Below are positions 46,530-59,063 of a DNA stretch of 64,000 nucleotides, piece by piece. The translations under genes and the position numbers were made by a program. Position 1 is the stretch's first letter. The number at the start of each line of letters is the position of its first letter. The notes under the pieces were generated by a model, which was not told the DNA's origin, did no database searches, and saw only the letters and a list, made by a program, of their open reading frames with translations. The DNA comes from Sialis fuliginosa (Eukaryota > Arthropoda > Insecta > Megaloptera > Sialidae). The DNA is taken from positions 30,537,001-30,601,000 of the forward strand of contig OY540813.1 of the NCBI GenBank assembly GCA_961205875.1. Reading direction: 5' to 3'.

Positions 46530-46965
46530 CGCATGTAGAAGTGGTCGAACAGTCTTCATTCAAATTTGCTTATGAGAAACTTAATAGGCTCTTTACATTT
46601 AATTTTTATAATATGTACCAAACAAAGAAAGATATTTTGAAACTCATTTGCTGGATAAAGAAGTATAACTATACTCATAGACATTTGTGCGATTAAATTA
46701 TTATGTAATCTATAAGTAAATTTTTTGCAATAAATATTTGATATTCCGAATTTTAGTATTTAAATATGTTAAACTTGATATAAAATGAATTAATGAAATG
46801 GACGTTATTTGTGTTTTTATTTAAAATTTTAAAATGATAAAACTATATAACTCTACCCTAGAAAAAGATAACCGATGATGTTTGTCTTAATATTTTTCAA
46901 TCTGTTGTAAGCGATTCTGACACTTACGATGGCAGACGACTTCTGAAGCCCATAGTACGTGATAC
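46530..46965 (+). repeat. Dispersed repeat R3, copy 1 (plus)
   Basis: Matches the reverse complement of 58262-58640: GTAGAAGTGGTCGA, TTTGCTTATGAG, TTTTGAAACTCATTTG, GTGCGATTAAATTATTATGT, AAATATTTGATATTCC, AAATGGACGT and GTAAGCGATTCTGAC..GGCAGACGAC in order. Two copies in opposite orientation 11.7 kb apart; no terminal structure or coding sequence was recognised. Confidence 0.8.
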
Positions 46966-47159
46966 CCCCCAGGCGGGAGGGGGTATATTTTTTAGTATAT
47001 AGCTTATATTTACGACAGACCCGTATTAATATTATATATAAATTGAAAATTTTGAGCGGTGGTTGGTAATGTTGACGCTATTAAAGTAACAACTTATATT
47101 AAATAATTGTGTCAAAAAGCCACTTTAAGGTCCCTGTATACACAAAAACAGTGAAGTGG

Positions 47160-47345
47160 TATAAAGCGCGCTAGCAAGTGAAGCAATGGCGGCTAACCCG
47201 GTGATTAGCGCGCCGTCTGTGATTTATGTATTGTTTATGTTGTAATTTGTCATGTCTGTGCGCGCGCCCCGACGCTTAATGGACGCCGTTATGACGCGCT
47301 GACGGATTTCATACTCGCTCACACACCCGCGGGGTGGAACATGTG
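47160..47345. promoter_or_regulatory. GC-rich block with Pho-like words
   Basis: Contains AAGCGCGCTAGC, CAATGGCGGCTAACCCGG, GATTAGCGCGCCG, GCGCGCGCCCCGACGC, GACGCCGTTATGACG and CACACCCGCGGGG. ATGGC (GCCAT complement) and CACACCC/KLF words are components of Drosophila Polycomb response elements and promoters. No ORF is convincing. Candidate regulatory element. Confidence 0.3.
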
Positions 47346-47678
47346 TACTTATGTACATACAGTGTCGTAGTTGTACTTTTGTAAGGTATATGCCTACAAA
47401 TTATCCAACATATTTTGATTAAATAAAAAATATTGTTAAGGTAAAGAATGAAGATAATATACTTTTCGTGGAAATCTCGAAATCGAAATTCGATGTTAGC
47501 ACATGCAGTTAAATAGTTTATACTTCACCTAAAAATTTTCGTCTTTTTTATATAAAGATAATATTTTTGCGATTAAATAAGTCAAATATTGTCGTCGGGT
47601 GCAATAAGGAAAGTGAAAAAATATAATTTTATAAAAATAGAAATATATACCAGGTACCTACTATAGAATTTTAATATA

Positions 47679-47997
47679 CAGGTAAACGTCGTTTTGCGCC
47701 GGTTCGATTTACGCCGATTCACAATTACGCCGGTTGGTGCCGGCGTGGGATTTCCCGGTTCGGACGGCACCAGACGACAGTAGGCGCCGCGATTCTAATA
47801 GCAGACACACTTTTACACGTTGTTTTATTCAATTACCGTGTACGCGAGCAGCCTATTGTGTGTGTGAAATTGTTTCCGAGTTAGTTTTCGTTTTGTTTTT
47901 AAGAAAAATAATAAAATTATAACGTCCATTATATTTGTGTTCATTTTACGTCGGTGTCTCTCGGAACGGAACCCCGGCGTAAAACGACGTTTACCTG
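47679..47997. mobile_element. pogo/Tigger-like MITE
   Basis: Ends CAGGTAAACGTCGTTTTGCG and, reverse complemented, CAGGTAAACGTCGTTTTACG are flanked by TA on both sides. The CAGG start and CGTTTT word resemble Tigger ends (CAGGCATACCTCGTTTTATT). 319 bp; ATTTACGCCG/ATTACGCCGG words repeat inside. No transposase. Confidence 0.88.
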
Positions 47998-48246
47998 TAT
48001 TTTACATAGATAGCCATACCGATTGTGTCATTCTTTATAATCAATGAATTTTAATCATTAAAAAAAATGATTTATGAATTCATTCGTATGCTGCTCTACG
48101 ACCAAATTTATCAAAATGACATAACTAAGCTCCTACACAGTTGTACATTGTAGAAATCCAGTGTATTCTAACTTTTTAAAAACTATTCTTAATAACTACC
48201 CTGTAGTAAATATATGGTCACTATTTTATTGCCTTTTTAAGTACAT

Positions 48247-48505
48247 ACATGGAAAAAATATACTGTAAGAATTATAGTTTTTCCTGTCTATCTCGGATAG
48301 TAAGCGAAAACATATAATATTTTACTGTCTGAAACTATAATAATGTAATTTTAGCAGTTTTTCCATCAATTTATATTGAGTATTATATTACATTACAGTC
48401 TAAAATTATATTATTACAGTTTCAGATAGTAAAATATATGTTTTCGCTTACTATCCGGGATAGACAGGAAAAACTGTAATTCTTACAGTATATTTATTTC
48501 CGTGT
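48247..48505. mobile_element. Foldback MITE, ACATGGAAA ends
   Basis: Arms of about 100 bp: ACATGGAAAAAATATACTGT continuing into GTTTTTCCTGTCTATC and GGATAGTAAGCGAAAAC pair with their complements on the right, ending ATTTCCGTGT. The centre (about 50 bp) is diverged. Non-coding; superfamily unclear. Confidence 0.85.
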
Positions 48506-48802
48506 ATGCTTATTTACTAATTAAGAAAGAGGTTAAAAATCAGTTATAATAATGTATTCATTCATAATAAATGTTTACCCATATTTCCCCTAAAGTTTAA
48601 CTACGGCACTGAAGATACGTACACACACATACACATAGTCGTATATTCTCCTGGAACAGAATTACCCGCCTCGTTATTTATTTTTAATGACACGTCCAGG
48701 TGTGGAGAATTGTAGTAATTCGAACAGAAATAGATTTCAAAAAGACTTTTTAGTCTCCATTCGGAACATTCACAATAATAATATTAATCGATACTATACA
48801 TA

Positions 48803-49237
48803 TGGGTTATTCCATGCCAAATCACCTAGCCCGTGACCCTGATCATTTTTGATTTGGTTTATTATTTTATATTTTATAGTACCCATTTAAAGAATTACTC
48901 ATGAATTTTTTCAATTTTTTGTTTGTTTTAAACTGGCAAAAAACTTCAAAAAAGTGAATTAATAATTTTTTAAGTATTTTTATATAAAAGCACAATCTAT
49001 GATAAAAAAAATTATATATATTTTTTTTATATATCTATGTTTTTCAAAAAGTTACAGGAATTTAAAAATTTTCGATGAAAGATTTTTTAAATATTCATAA
49101 CTTCTTACACAGTTGAAAAAAAAAATTGAAAAAATTCATGTGTAATTCTTTAAATGGGTACTATGAAATATAAAATAATAAGCCAAATCAAAAATGATCA
49201 GGGTCACGGGCTAGGTGATTTGGCATGGAATGCCCCA
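48803..49237. mobile_element. TA-flanked foldback, TGGG..TTCCATGCCAAATCACC ends
   Basis: TTCCATGCCAAATCACCTAG near the left end is matched by its complement CTAGGTGATTTGGCATGGAA on the right, and the arms continue through GTGACCCTGATCATTTTTGA and AAAGAATTACTCATGAA, about 110 bp. TA borders TGGG at the left and CCCA at the right. The centre is AT-rich and partly self-complementary. Confidence 0.85.
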
Positions 49238-49334
49238 TATAGGTATATGCTTTGTTTTTACAATGAAAATATTTTGGATTTTTTTTGTCTATAGGTTTAC
49301 GTAATTTTATAAATGATATTTTGATAATTTAAAA

Positions 49335-49870
49335 AAAAAATTATGTCTGCTTGTTCCAACTTGACTAACTACTCAACCGATTTTATTGAAACTTTTACTA
49401 TTCGAAAGACTTAGACCCTAGAATTATACTTCCTCTGTTCCGAAATACTGTTCCGATTTCACGTTTTTTTTTTTGTTCCAAAATACTATTCTGATTTGAT
49501 GTTATTACTGTTTTTGACTAGAAAAAATCAAACATCTTTAATAAAATGACTTTTTTTAGAAAATAATAATTTAAGAGAAAACTTTTTATTTAAAAAATGT
49601 GTTTAATTTACAACATAATTTAATTTCAATAATTCTTTACGTTGAATGCAAATCGGAACAGAATTTCGGAACAGTAGGAGTATAAGATTAAATTAGATCA
49701 GGCCCGAATTAACAAAAATTTACAATTGATATTTTATAATAAAAATATCGACACGAAAACTGCTAAACCGAATTTAATGAGACTTTCACTGTGCGAAAGC
49801 TTGAAAATTAGTTTAAACTATATAATAATTGAATTAGAGCAGGTCAGTATTAATAAATTTTAACAATTTT
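49335..49870. repeat. Dispersed repeat with a nested TTCCGAAAT MITE
   Basis: The outer repeat has two imperfect tandem halves: CAACCGATTTTATTGAAACTTT..TTCGAAAG (49375-49410) and AAACCGAATTTAATGAGACTTT..GCGAAAG (49764-49800). Between them, 49427-49682 is a separate element with ends TACTTCCTCTGTTCCGAAAT and, reverse complemented, TACTCCTACTGTTCCGAAAT, with TA on each side. Both are non-coding. Confidence 0.65.
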
Positions 49871-51199
49871 TATTTTATAATGAAAATATATACATAGATA
49901 TAATGTATATACAAATGAAAGAAATTTCAGTGGTAGTTGTGATATTGATGCAACGAAACAAATAATTTGTATAAACAAGTTATTGAAATAAAATAGTTTT
50001 ATTTACCAAATGTTTAGGAATTTAATCGTCGTGCATAATTATTAATCATTTGAAAATTTGAACCACATTTTTATTGTTGAGTTTTTCACTAAAATTAAAA
50101 TTAAAAATTGAACCGAAAATTATTCGATTTTAATAATGTTATAATTTATGTAGATATTAATTGTATTGAATAATTAGAACATGCTTGTATTAAAAAAAAT
50201 TCATTAGTATTATTTTCTATTAGTATTTCAATTTGAAAAAACGCGGACAAATACCGTGGGAAATTTTTAGTAAATAATACCTACATAAACTTTACGTAAT
50301 AAATGATTTTTCTATAAGTTCGTATATGCATTATCTTTAAACATAAATATAGGTATATGTAATATGTATGTACATATATACAATATACATATATATAAAA
50401 TTATTAAAAGCTATACATATTTCATAATTTTTTTAACATAAGTATGTATAAGTTTTTTAGAAAAGATATATTTTATCGCATTTACTTACGAGTACTATTT
50501 GTTATCTATCAATACATTTTTTATATAAAATGCGTAGATATGTTAATGCAAATGTGAATATAATTATATCACAGTTCGTTATGAAAATTGTACTATTTGT
50601 AAATGTAAAATAATACTTAATGATTCACCTTTAAAGCTGTGTTTTCTCAGATTTTCTCATCAGAGACTCATAGTAGTCAAATTTCAGGCACTCAGTATTT
50701 GATACAATAAGACAATATAATGTTTGAATATGAATATTTTATACATATAATATTTTTGTTTAGTTATTTTTTTAACGGTTGGTAATAGAGAAAATATTTT
50801 TAATTAAAAGTTGTAGATAAAAATATTATCTAAAATTTCTGTTCTTACCATTTTTCCAGTATAAGTAATTGTTATCAGGATATTCGTTTCTGTATTTACA
50901 TTAAAGATGTATAAAAAGGTATGTTTATTTCAACAAATATAATATTTCCATACAATATAGAATTTTAAATGCAAAAGATATGTAGATACATATTATAGTT
51001 AGTGTAGTAACATTAACTGTATATTTTTTCATTAAATCCAACATAAGAGTTGTCACTTAACAATTTTTCAGAGATACACTCCACTAATAGAACTACAATT
51101 CCGAACGTACAAAAAATTCACATCAGATACCCCGATACGAAAAAACAAATATTAATTATAAAGTAATGTATATATCAGGCGAACATATTTTTCAAGAAG
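49871..51199. other. AT-rich intronic DNA
   Basis: Nothing recognised beyond short TATA/ATGTAT low-complexity tracts (50340-50400). Confidence 0.5.
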
Positions 51200-51410
51200 T
51201 AAATCTCTATCATCGTCAAATACCTCAGTAAGTGATAAACGATCGGGCACCGCGATTCTGACGTTTCCAAAACGCGCTGCCAGCCTGGTGACAAATGGCG
51301 CACACTAGCGGATTCAGAGAGGAAAAAATGTACATTTAACATCATTAATTGCAGACGCGGAGCCGCCATGTCACGCCCGTACCGAAAGGGGGAAGTGTAA
51401 GGAGAATAGT
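51200..51410. promoter_or_regulatory. GC-richer intronic block with paired GCCAT cores
   Basis: Contains CGATCGGGCACCGCG, AAACGCGCTGCCAGCC, ACAAATGGCGCAC, CATTAATTGC (homeodomain core), GCGGAGCCGCCATGTCACG and a GCCCGTACCG word. AATGGC and GCCGCCAT are Pho/YY1-type cores in opposite orientations about 67 bp apart. The minus-strand 80-codon frame (51175-51417) lacks a domain. I read it as a candidate enhancer or Polycomb-type element. Confidence 0.35.
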
Positions 51411-53388
51411 TTGACAAATTGTTTTTTCTAATTTACAGAATCTTGAGTTTTTATTTATGAGAAATTGTTTTGGTACATGAAGAAGATGATTATTGATTTC
51501 TGGATCTAATTTGCAGATTTTTTTATTTTTGAAAGAACATAAATAATTAAAAATATATACAAGCTTGTTACATTTTAAAATGTACGACCGTATATTCGGA
51601 ACTAACAGTTAGTATTAACTATAAAAAATGATGGAAATCAAGGTACTAACATTTTTTTAATGATATACTTATTTTATTTAAAAAAAGGTTATATCTTGAT
51701 TTCTCATAACTTTCCTACAACTTTTGCTTGAAATTTTTTTTCTGTACTAAATAGTTCCGAAGATATTTGGCTGTACATTTTGGAGATACCCATTATAAAA
51801 TGATACATTTAAAGACTCTGTTAAATACTATTCTATACCCACATAATCACATTTTTAAGAATTACCAAAATAAAAATATAATTCCCCAATAATATGTTCT
51901 ATGTAAATAACCTCAGTGTAAGGAGTTATAATTCCTATTATCAAAACCACCCTGTTATAATTGGTCTATTAGCAACTTCTCACTCCATCTTGTGTCCCTG
52001 TGCTCCCAATCACACATACACACAAACACACAACACATTCTCCAAGGAAAAAAAACACGAAGGAGCTATCTAAAAAGGCTAACAATAAGCCAGCAGACAA
52101 TAAATTAAGAAGAAGAAGAAGTAAAAAATCGCTAATGTATAATATAAACAAAGATTTAATTTATCATTTTTATTCATCTATTCATTTCAAGCGTATTACG
52201 CAATTGAAAAAATGAAAAAAATATTTTACCACACCTTTGATACATTATTGCATTTTATTGTACATCAATAAAAATTACATATGTATAAACAATATTTATT
52301 TTAATGTTAATTTACAAAATAACTCATCTGTAGTAATAAATTCTAAGAATACTCTAAATAAAGTTAAATAATGCTTACATCTCTTGAAGCTTGAAACAAT
52401 AACATAAAAATATTAAATTATCTTATACTTTATACGTAAATAAATTCACGTAAATCTCTATTATAAAATAATAAAATATAATCTGGCTTCCTTAAAACTA
52501 ACCCAATAAAAACACTTTATGTGAATATATTCCATAAACAACAGTAACATTACAATTAAAATTACAAAAATACAAAGATACAAATACATAAATGCATGCG
52601 AAATTTTATAACAGCAAGTATTAAAGTATGCGTAGTAAAATAATTTTTATAACTTAGCTCCTCATGTATATGGAAATGTAGATATGAATAGTAATTTATT
52701 TATTTACATATGAAATACATATTTATTTCAGTAATTGAAACATTAGAAATATTTACATCGGCATACGTATCGCTGAATCTAGAATGACATGGAATATATA
52801 CAACAATGCCTCATACTATTTTTAAACGGGTAATTTAAGCCCAGTTTATCTAAATACAACATGTTGCTTTATAATTTACTAATTGCTCTAACATTACGAC
52901 TAGCAGTAGTCACTTTTCAGAATGCTTTTTAATGTGATATAATTTCTGTGAAAAGAGGTATATTTAGTAAATAAAATATTGTGTCATTAAGTATAAAAAT
53001 TAACCGTTTGGTGGTTAGCTTTTTGACATGTTGACGTAACCTGTGCTATTTTTACTTTGAATTTATCGTTTGTATATTTGTTTTAGGTGTGCATTATTTA
53101 AAAGAAAATTTATATTATCTAGATCATTTTGATTAAATTTATACATATTATTTATTTCAAAAAATTGCCATCGAATCTACCAGTTATTCTATGTATTCAA
53201 GGTCAATCACTTTCTATCAAAATTTCCTTGCGGTTTGCCTACGTTTATTTCAAATTCAACTCATTTTCGTTTATATCAAATTCTTTAAAAGTTATCAAAT
53301 AGTCTAAACTAATTCCAAATCTGTTTAGTAATTTTCAATTGGAACAAAAACATTTTTAAAGTATGCATAGGGTGGTATAATATTAGTA
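51411..53388. other. AT-rich intronic DNA
   Basis: Contains a CACACA-rich tract (52012-52037) and an AGAAGAAGAAG tract (52109-52120). No gene or element end was found; the short frames around 51969-52215 come from these tracts. Confidence 0.45.
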
Positions 53389-53756
53389 GGGGAATAGTGG
53401 TATGAAAGAACCATGTTTTGAAAAAGTCACTTTCATTTGTATAACAATTACCGACTGAGTGTTGCGCGTGCATTTTTTTTTACTTACTTATTGTTAGTAA
53501 CACGAAAACCATAATTACTTTTGGTGGCTCTTGCAATGCCTGTATGTTATGAAAGAGCCATTTTTTATATAAATAAATAGAGAAATATTTATATATTATA
53601 TAATAAAGAAATTTATTTATCTTGGTAATTTTTGTAATTTTATCCATACAATTACGTTCAATAATAGATATATTATATATAAACAATCACTGTCTATAAA
53701 AAATATTTATTTATTTGTTATTTTTTTGGTCTATTTCTTTCATACCACTCTTCCCC
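53389..53756. mobile_element. TA-flanked element, GGGGAATAGTGG ends
   Basis: Ends GGGGAATAGTGGTATGAAAG and, reverse complemented, GGGGAAGAGTGGTATGAAAG, each bordered by TA. Inner inverted words GAAAGAACCAT and ATGAAAGAGCCAT also correspond. 368 bp, non-coding; the third GGGGA-type element of the window. Confidence 0.85.
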
Positions 53757-54639
53757 TATTATTTTTTGTAACAGATATTGTTTTTATTTATTTTTTTTAT
53801 AAAACATTTAATTAATATTTTTAACAATTATTTTTGCTTGTATCTCACTACAGAGTACATATAAATATTTATAAGAAAATACATATATGTATTTTAAATG
53901 CATTACCGATATGCCCAACACCTAACACTGAGATATCAAGCCAATTAATCTGAACATTGAGCATATTGTAATAATGTTTAACATAGCCACAAACTTCCGA
54001 TATCGTAAGACAACCAGTTATTAAATATTTACTTAAACAATTGCATTATTGTAGCAATACGTCATAATTTTCAATTCGCGTGTACCGTATCTCTGACGTT
54101 TGAGAATCACTGTACACTCACACAAATACAATTAAACACACACATATATACAATATACATACATACACACGCACGTTCAGTACACGACTGTAGTGTTTCT
54201 AACCAACAATTAAAAAGCAAATTATGAAACCGTTCTCACTAAACAGGAAAATTGCCATTAAATACAATCATAATAATTGCAACGAGGGGCGGAAGAAAAA
54301 TTATTACAACTCACCCGCAATAATCTGATTGAACAAATTTTTATCGTGACTATCTTATTATTTACAAATTTTTTGTTTTATTTATAAGTTTATAAAGGAG
54401 TAATTAGTCTGACCTGCAATGATATTTTGATTATCATGAATTCTCTTTGTAAAATAAATAAATTTTAAATTAAAAAGAATATTTTTGCGATAATTGAATG
54501 CAATATAATGTAAGTAAGGAATAGTCATTTGGTAACTTATATTGAGATATTACTACTCTGAAATAAAATACAATGATTTAATTCGATCAATATTTAGCAC
54601 CTTATTGAACTACTTCCTCCGAAAAATAATATTTTAAGA
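53757..54639. other. AT-rich intronic DNA with CA microsatellites
   Basis: A mixed ACACA/ATATA tract at 54115-54180. Nothing else recognised. Confidence 0.45.
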
Positions 54640-55352
54640 CAAGGGATGAAAGATTAAGTTATTCTTTTTTTTGTATTTTATTCATTATACAAAATCATAA
54701 ATATCTCGGCTCCTATGCGAGATAGGGAGTTGTTTTCCTCCTAAAACCCCCTCCCCCCTAAGTATTTTTCCCGCCGGATCGAATGAATCTAATAACAATC
54801 CTCCATATGTGACAGGGGATGAAATATTTTTTTTTATTCATTACAATAACCAACCCCTTGTTTATTATTTGAATATCGAAATAATTAAAACATGTAAATA
54901 AACATATCAAAAACCCACCCTCACCCCCCTCTTACGCAATTTGGGGTTGAATATTGAAATTTTTATATTAATTGAATATTTTTTTGTCAAAACTGACCTT
55001 GATGTCATGAACAGTTATGTAGATAAATAGGTATATCAAAATTTTATAAAATTAACATCAATCCCCCTGCCCTCTTCCATCCCTTAGGGGTTGAATTTTC
55101 GAAAATGCATTTGTCTTGTAGAATATTTGTACCAAGTATCATTCGAGTAAACAAATTTCTTTCAAACTTTTACACCCCCTTTTACCCTCTTAGGGGTTGA
55201 ATTTCAAAAAATTATTTTTTTAATGAGTGCTTACATCATAAAAGGAAGACACCCCTGAAATTTCACGTTTCTTGGTCCAGAGGTTTCGGCTCGGCGATGA
55301 TGAATCAGTCAGTCAGTCAATCAGGACATGTTATTATAATATTAGATAATAT
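54640..55352. repeat. Probable non-LTR retrotransposon 3' region
   Basis: Four loosely repeated blocks contain CCCCCT..GGGG motifs (54745, 54925, 55065 and 55180; the last two read TTAGGGGTTGAATTT), followed by GGTCCAGAGGTTTCGG and a GTCAGTCAGTCAATCAG microsatellite. This order recalls the 3' untranslated tail of insect RTE-type LINEs, from memory. No reverse transcriptase remnant is seen. Confidence 0.4.
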
Positions 55353-56721
55353 TAGTTGGGACTACGCATCTTATTAAATCTATTTACTAAATCTAATGTA
55401 TAATATGTCTTTTTAATCTACTGTCACTACTGTTTGTCAACAATTTTAGTGCTAGTTGATTCGGGTGTTCCCTTAATCTATCTTGATACTTACCACTGAA
55501 CTATACTTGATACTACCACTGAACTTTTTGATATCTTCTTTTATTGAAGATAATTTAACATCTTTCCGCGAATAAGATGTAATATTTAATTCGGCCTTTT
55601 GACAAAAATATTTATCCGCCCCTGTTTTAATAGATACTCAATATAAAGTACTTTTTTCACAAGGGTATGACATATTATTAATTTTGATGATAACTGATAT
55701 AATTGGTAGCTATACTTCTTTCATGTATTGCACAAATAAAATTTCAAATTTTATTTGTGTATTTTTATGCAAAAAAATGCTACCCATATATTTTTTTACT
55801 TTTTTGTCTTTAGGTCACTTATATTGTTCATAAAGAAATTTAAAAATAAATAATATAATTAATATTTACCAGTAATTAAAATGTATGTACAATATTTTAC
55901 AATATTTAAATTAATTTGATTTTGTCTCAATTTATTTTAAATTACTATAATTAATAATGAATTCAAATCTTGAAATTTGGGAAATACTACCTTACTATAT
56001 ATTGATAATTATAAACAATTCGTGTACAAAATATGTCATATTACAAATAAAACAGAGACGCATCTACGTTATCTGAGAATGTAGAATTTCTGTTATAATA
56101 AATAACACAAGCGTGGCAATGGCAGTAGCTGAAATTCTAATATTTCAAACGGCTACTTCAGCGGCATATGAATACTTTAAATAGTATTTTAGATATTCGA
56201 ACACTATTCTGAAAATATTTATTACCGAATATTGTGTTGAAAAAATGTTGAGGTACTTAAGTAGGTGTATAAGTTTTAAAAGTAATAATTATGTACATTA
56301 TTTCTGCAAAGCGGCGAAAATTCATTTACAATAATAACTATAATGTATACAATAGTGTTAAAAATAAACATAGGTATATAAATCAATATTTTACATATAT
56401 TTATTGTTTAATGGTAAAAATTAATACTATATCATAAAAAACGCATCTAGTTACATCTATACTGACACGAGAAAATTGTGTAGAGTCTTTATACTACCAG
56501 AAACATGATTTAATACTCCTTCTAGGAATATTGATGTGACTACCTTATTTTGTTTCTGATTATCAGAATATATTACTATAGTAATATTTTCATATAGCTT
56601 TGAGAGACATCATATCTCTGCTGTAGCTGTATTCGCGCTGTATTTGTGTAACGCGTGCGATTCACAGTGTTCTTGAAGTAAAAGTTGTCTAACAATCTTT
56701 TTTAATTAAAGTTATAATGTT
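55353..56721. other. AT-rich DNA upstream of the SAM-like exon
   Basis: No elements recognised. 56610-56700 is slightly GC-richer (GCTGTATTCGCGCTG, GTAACGCGTGCGATTCACAG) and could be a promoter or leader for the exon at 56722. Confidence 0.35.
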
Positions 56722-56788
56722 ATGGATGATTTTGTTATAAATAAACTAAAAGAGTGGAAACTTCATGAATACATTGAAGTATTCACAA
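56722..56788 (+). CDS. Short start exon with SAM-like sequence, probably an orphan
   Basis: ATG opens MDDFVINKLKEWKLHEYIEV then FT, and a strong GTAAGT donor follows in phase 1. The pattern V..KL..W.L..YI..F is that of the first helices of a SAM domain; insect transposon-borne genes often start with such an exon. The best downstream acceptor (TTTATTTTTCAG|, exon from 57328) continues KDPNSC and then stops, so the gene looks broken or this acceptor is wrong. A chance exon cannot be excluded. If the apterous-like call is right, it lies within that intron on the same strand. Confidence 0.35.
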
Positions 56789-58261
56789 GTAAGTAGCATT
56801 TTTTCTGGTTTTACTTTTTGCTAGAATTATGTTTCTAACGAACGTTAATGAAATTTTAAATAATATAACCTATCATGTCATTTATTCATTCAATGTTTCA
56901 TAATTATTCTGTGGTTTGCAAAGCACTATCTTTATGTTATACTAATATGGTTAATGGTTACGTTAGTTATAAAATTATATCTCCTACAGTCACAATAACC
57001 TAATCCAATCTAATCCAAAGTGATTGTAGACAGAACATATGACTGGGACGAAAGTAACTCTCATAACCTCATGAATGACTGCGTCCGCTATAATTTTTTT
57101 TCAGTGTACCATATTATTAATAATATGAATACTTTTAGAAGTAGTTTATTGTAATATAATTTTATAAATTTAAGTTTATATATATTTTAAATTGTACCAA
57201 TATATAACAGCAAACTAATATGTAATTACATAGGTATAATAGTACTAATTGTAAGTACTATTATACAAAGAACATAAGAAAAAAATACCGCTTCTTTGAA
57301 ATATTGAACTAAACATTTATTTTTCAGAGGATCCAAATTCATGTTAGTCTTTTTGTGTTCTCTAAAGTGAGAAATGTCGCATTCTTGTTGCTTGACAATA
57401 AAATATCATTTTTATTATCATAAAAGTTCATTTTATTTGTATCTCAACGTCTTTATTAACCAGAATAAACAAGATTACTTTGAAGTTCTGTCACAAAACT
57501 AAAGCCGCGGTCACCGAAAACAAAAAACATCAATGCATTCATTTAAAGATATATTTCATTCTTATAAATCGTTCGTTTAATTTATATTACATTAATGGCC
57601 ATTAATAATTAAAGATAATTTGAGTTTGATTACAAATCTCAATAGATAAAAATAGCGTGATTATTATTTTATAGGATTTTTATTTATATAAATGTCAAAT
57701 TGAATTTAAATTATTTAATTTTTATTACAATTTATAAATTAATATTATTTATCTCGTCTTTTTGTTGATTTATTTTCATTTGATTATTTCAATCATTTAA
57801 TTTCATAAAATTTATTAATAAGTAAAAATTCACCGCGGCTTCACACGCGTGTATTTAAAAAATAATTAATACCTATGCAACTGTTTGCTCTTAATTTGCG
57901 CATATAAATGAAAATTTTTTATTACGTGCCTGAACATAATTTTAATTTTTCATATAATTTGGTGGTTTAATTTCATATTTTATATTATAATATTTTTCTC
58001 AATTAATATATTTTTGTTAGAAAATATCAATTTTCCTAAATACGGGCTTACCGAAAATCATTATTTATCATATTATATAGCCTAAACTATTATAGATATA
58101 GACCCTACAAATTTATATTAATATTGATAAAAATATAAAACTTAGATTTTATATTATCTTTTATTAGCATTTAACATAAATACTTAATTATATCATTTTA
58201 TAATATCAGTACCTACTTTTTTATTTGAAGTTTTTATAAAATTTATGAAATATTAATTGAA
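56789..58261. other. AT-rich DNA
   Basis: 57830-57855 contains CACCGCGGCTTCACACGCG, the complement of a GAAGCCGCGG word common at insect repeat ends. No element boundaries were found. Confidence 0.4.
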
Positions 58262-58640
58262 TTTCAGAAAACCATATGTACCACGGGCTTCATATGTCGT
58301 CTGCCACCGTAATGGTCAGAATCGCTTACAACAGATTCGAAAATATTAAGACAAACAATATACGTCCATTTCATTAATTAATTGTATATCAAGTTTTATT
58401 AACATATTTACGAGTAAATACTAAAATTCAGGATATCAAATATTTAATGTTATAAAATTTATTTATACAATTTTCAATAAATTACATAATAATTTAATCG
58501 CACAAATATATATGATAACTATAAACGAAGAGTATTTCTTTATCTATCAAATGAGTTTCAAAATGGGAGGAGCCTACTAAATTTGTGATAAGCGAATTTC
58601 AATGAAAATTAGTCGGCCACTTCTACATTTCACTGTACAT
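58262..58640 (-). repeat. Dispersed repeat R3, copy 2 (minus)
   Basis: Reverse complement of 46530-46965 with scattered differences; it includes GTCGTCTGCC..GTCAGAATCGCTTAC, ATGGACGT complements and GGCCACTTCTAC at its right edge. Confidence 0.8.
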
Positions 58641-59063
58641 GCTTAATATATATAGAATATGGATACTTACCTTCATACATACGAATATTTTAAGTAAAGT
58701 AAGCGATAAGCATCGAGCACACTTAAGTAGCCATTGATAAATGTCATATACAAAACTATCTAGACTCATACCCAGCATCCAGCTGTTTTCAAAGAACTAA
58801 TAGCTTCTAAATATGCAAACAATAAGATTAGCCAGTTGCAAATAATGACACAATGGACGTCTTTAGCACCTTTTGAGTATTAGTACAGATCTTTAGCGCT
58901 GATAACGATTACAGATTTGTGGATTTCAGTCACAAAATATTATAGGTACCTACCTTTGTAAGATGAGATGTGGTTTTCAGGTGTCGAGTTTCATTAAAAA
59001 AATTCTTCGTGAAATTATTTTTTGACTTTAAGTGTAAGATATGTATTTCATGGTATCCGGCGA

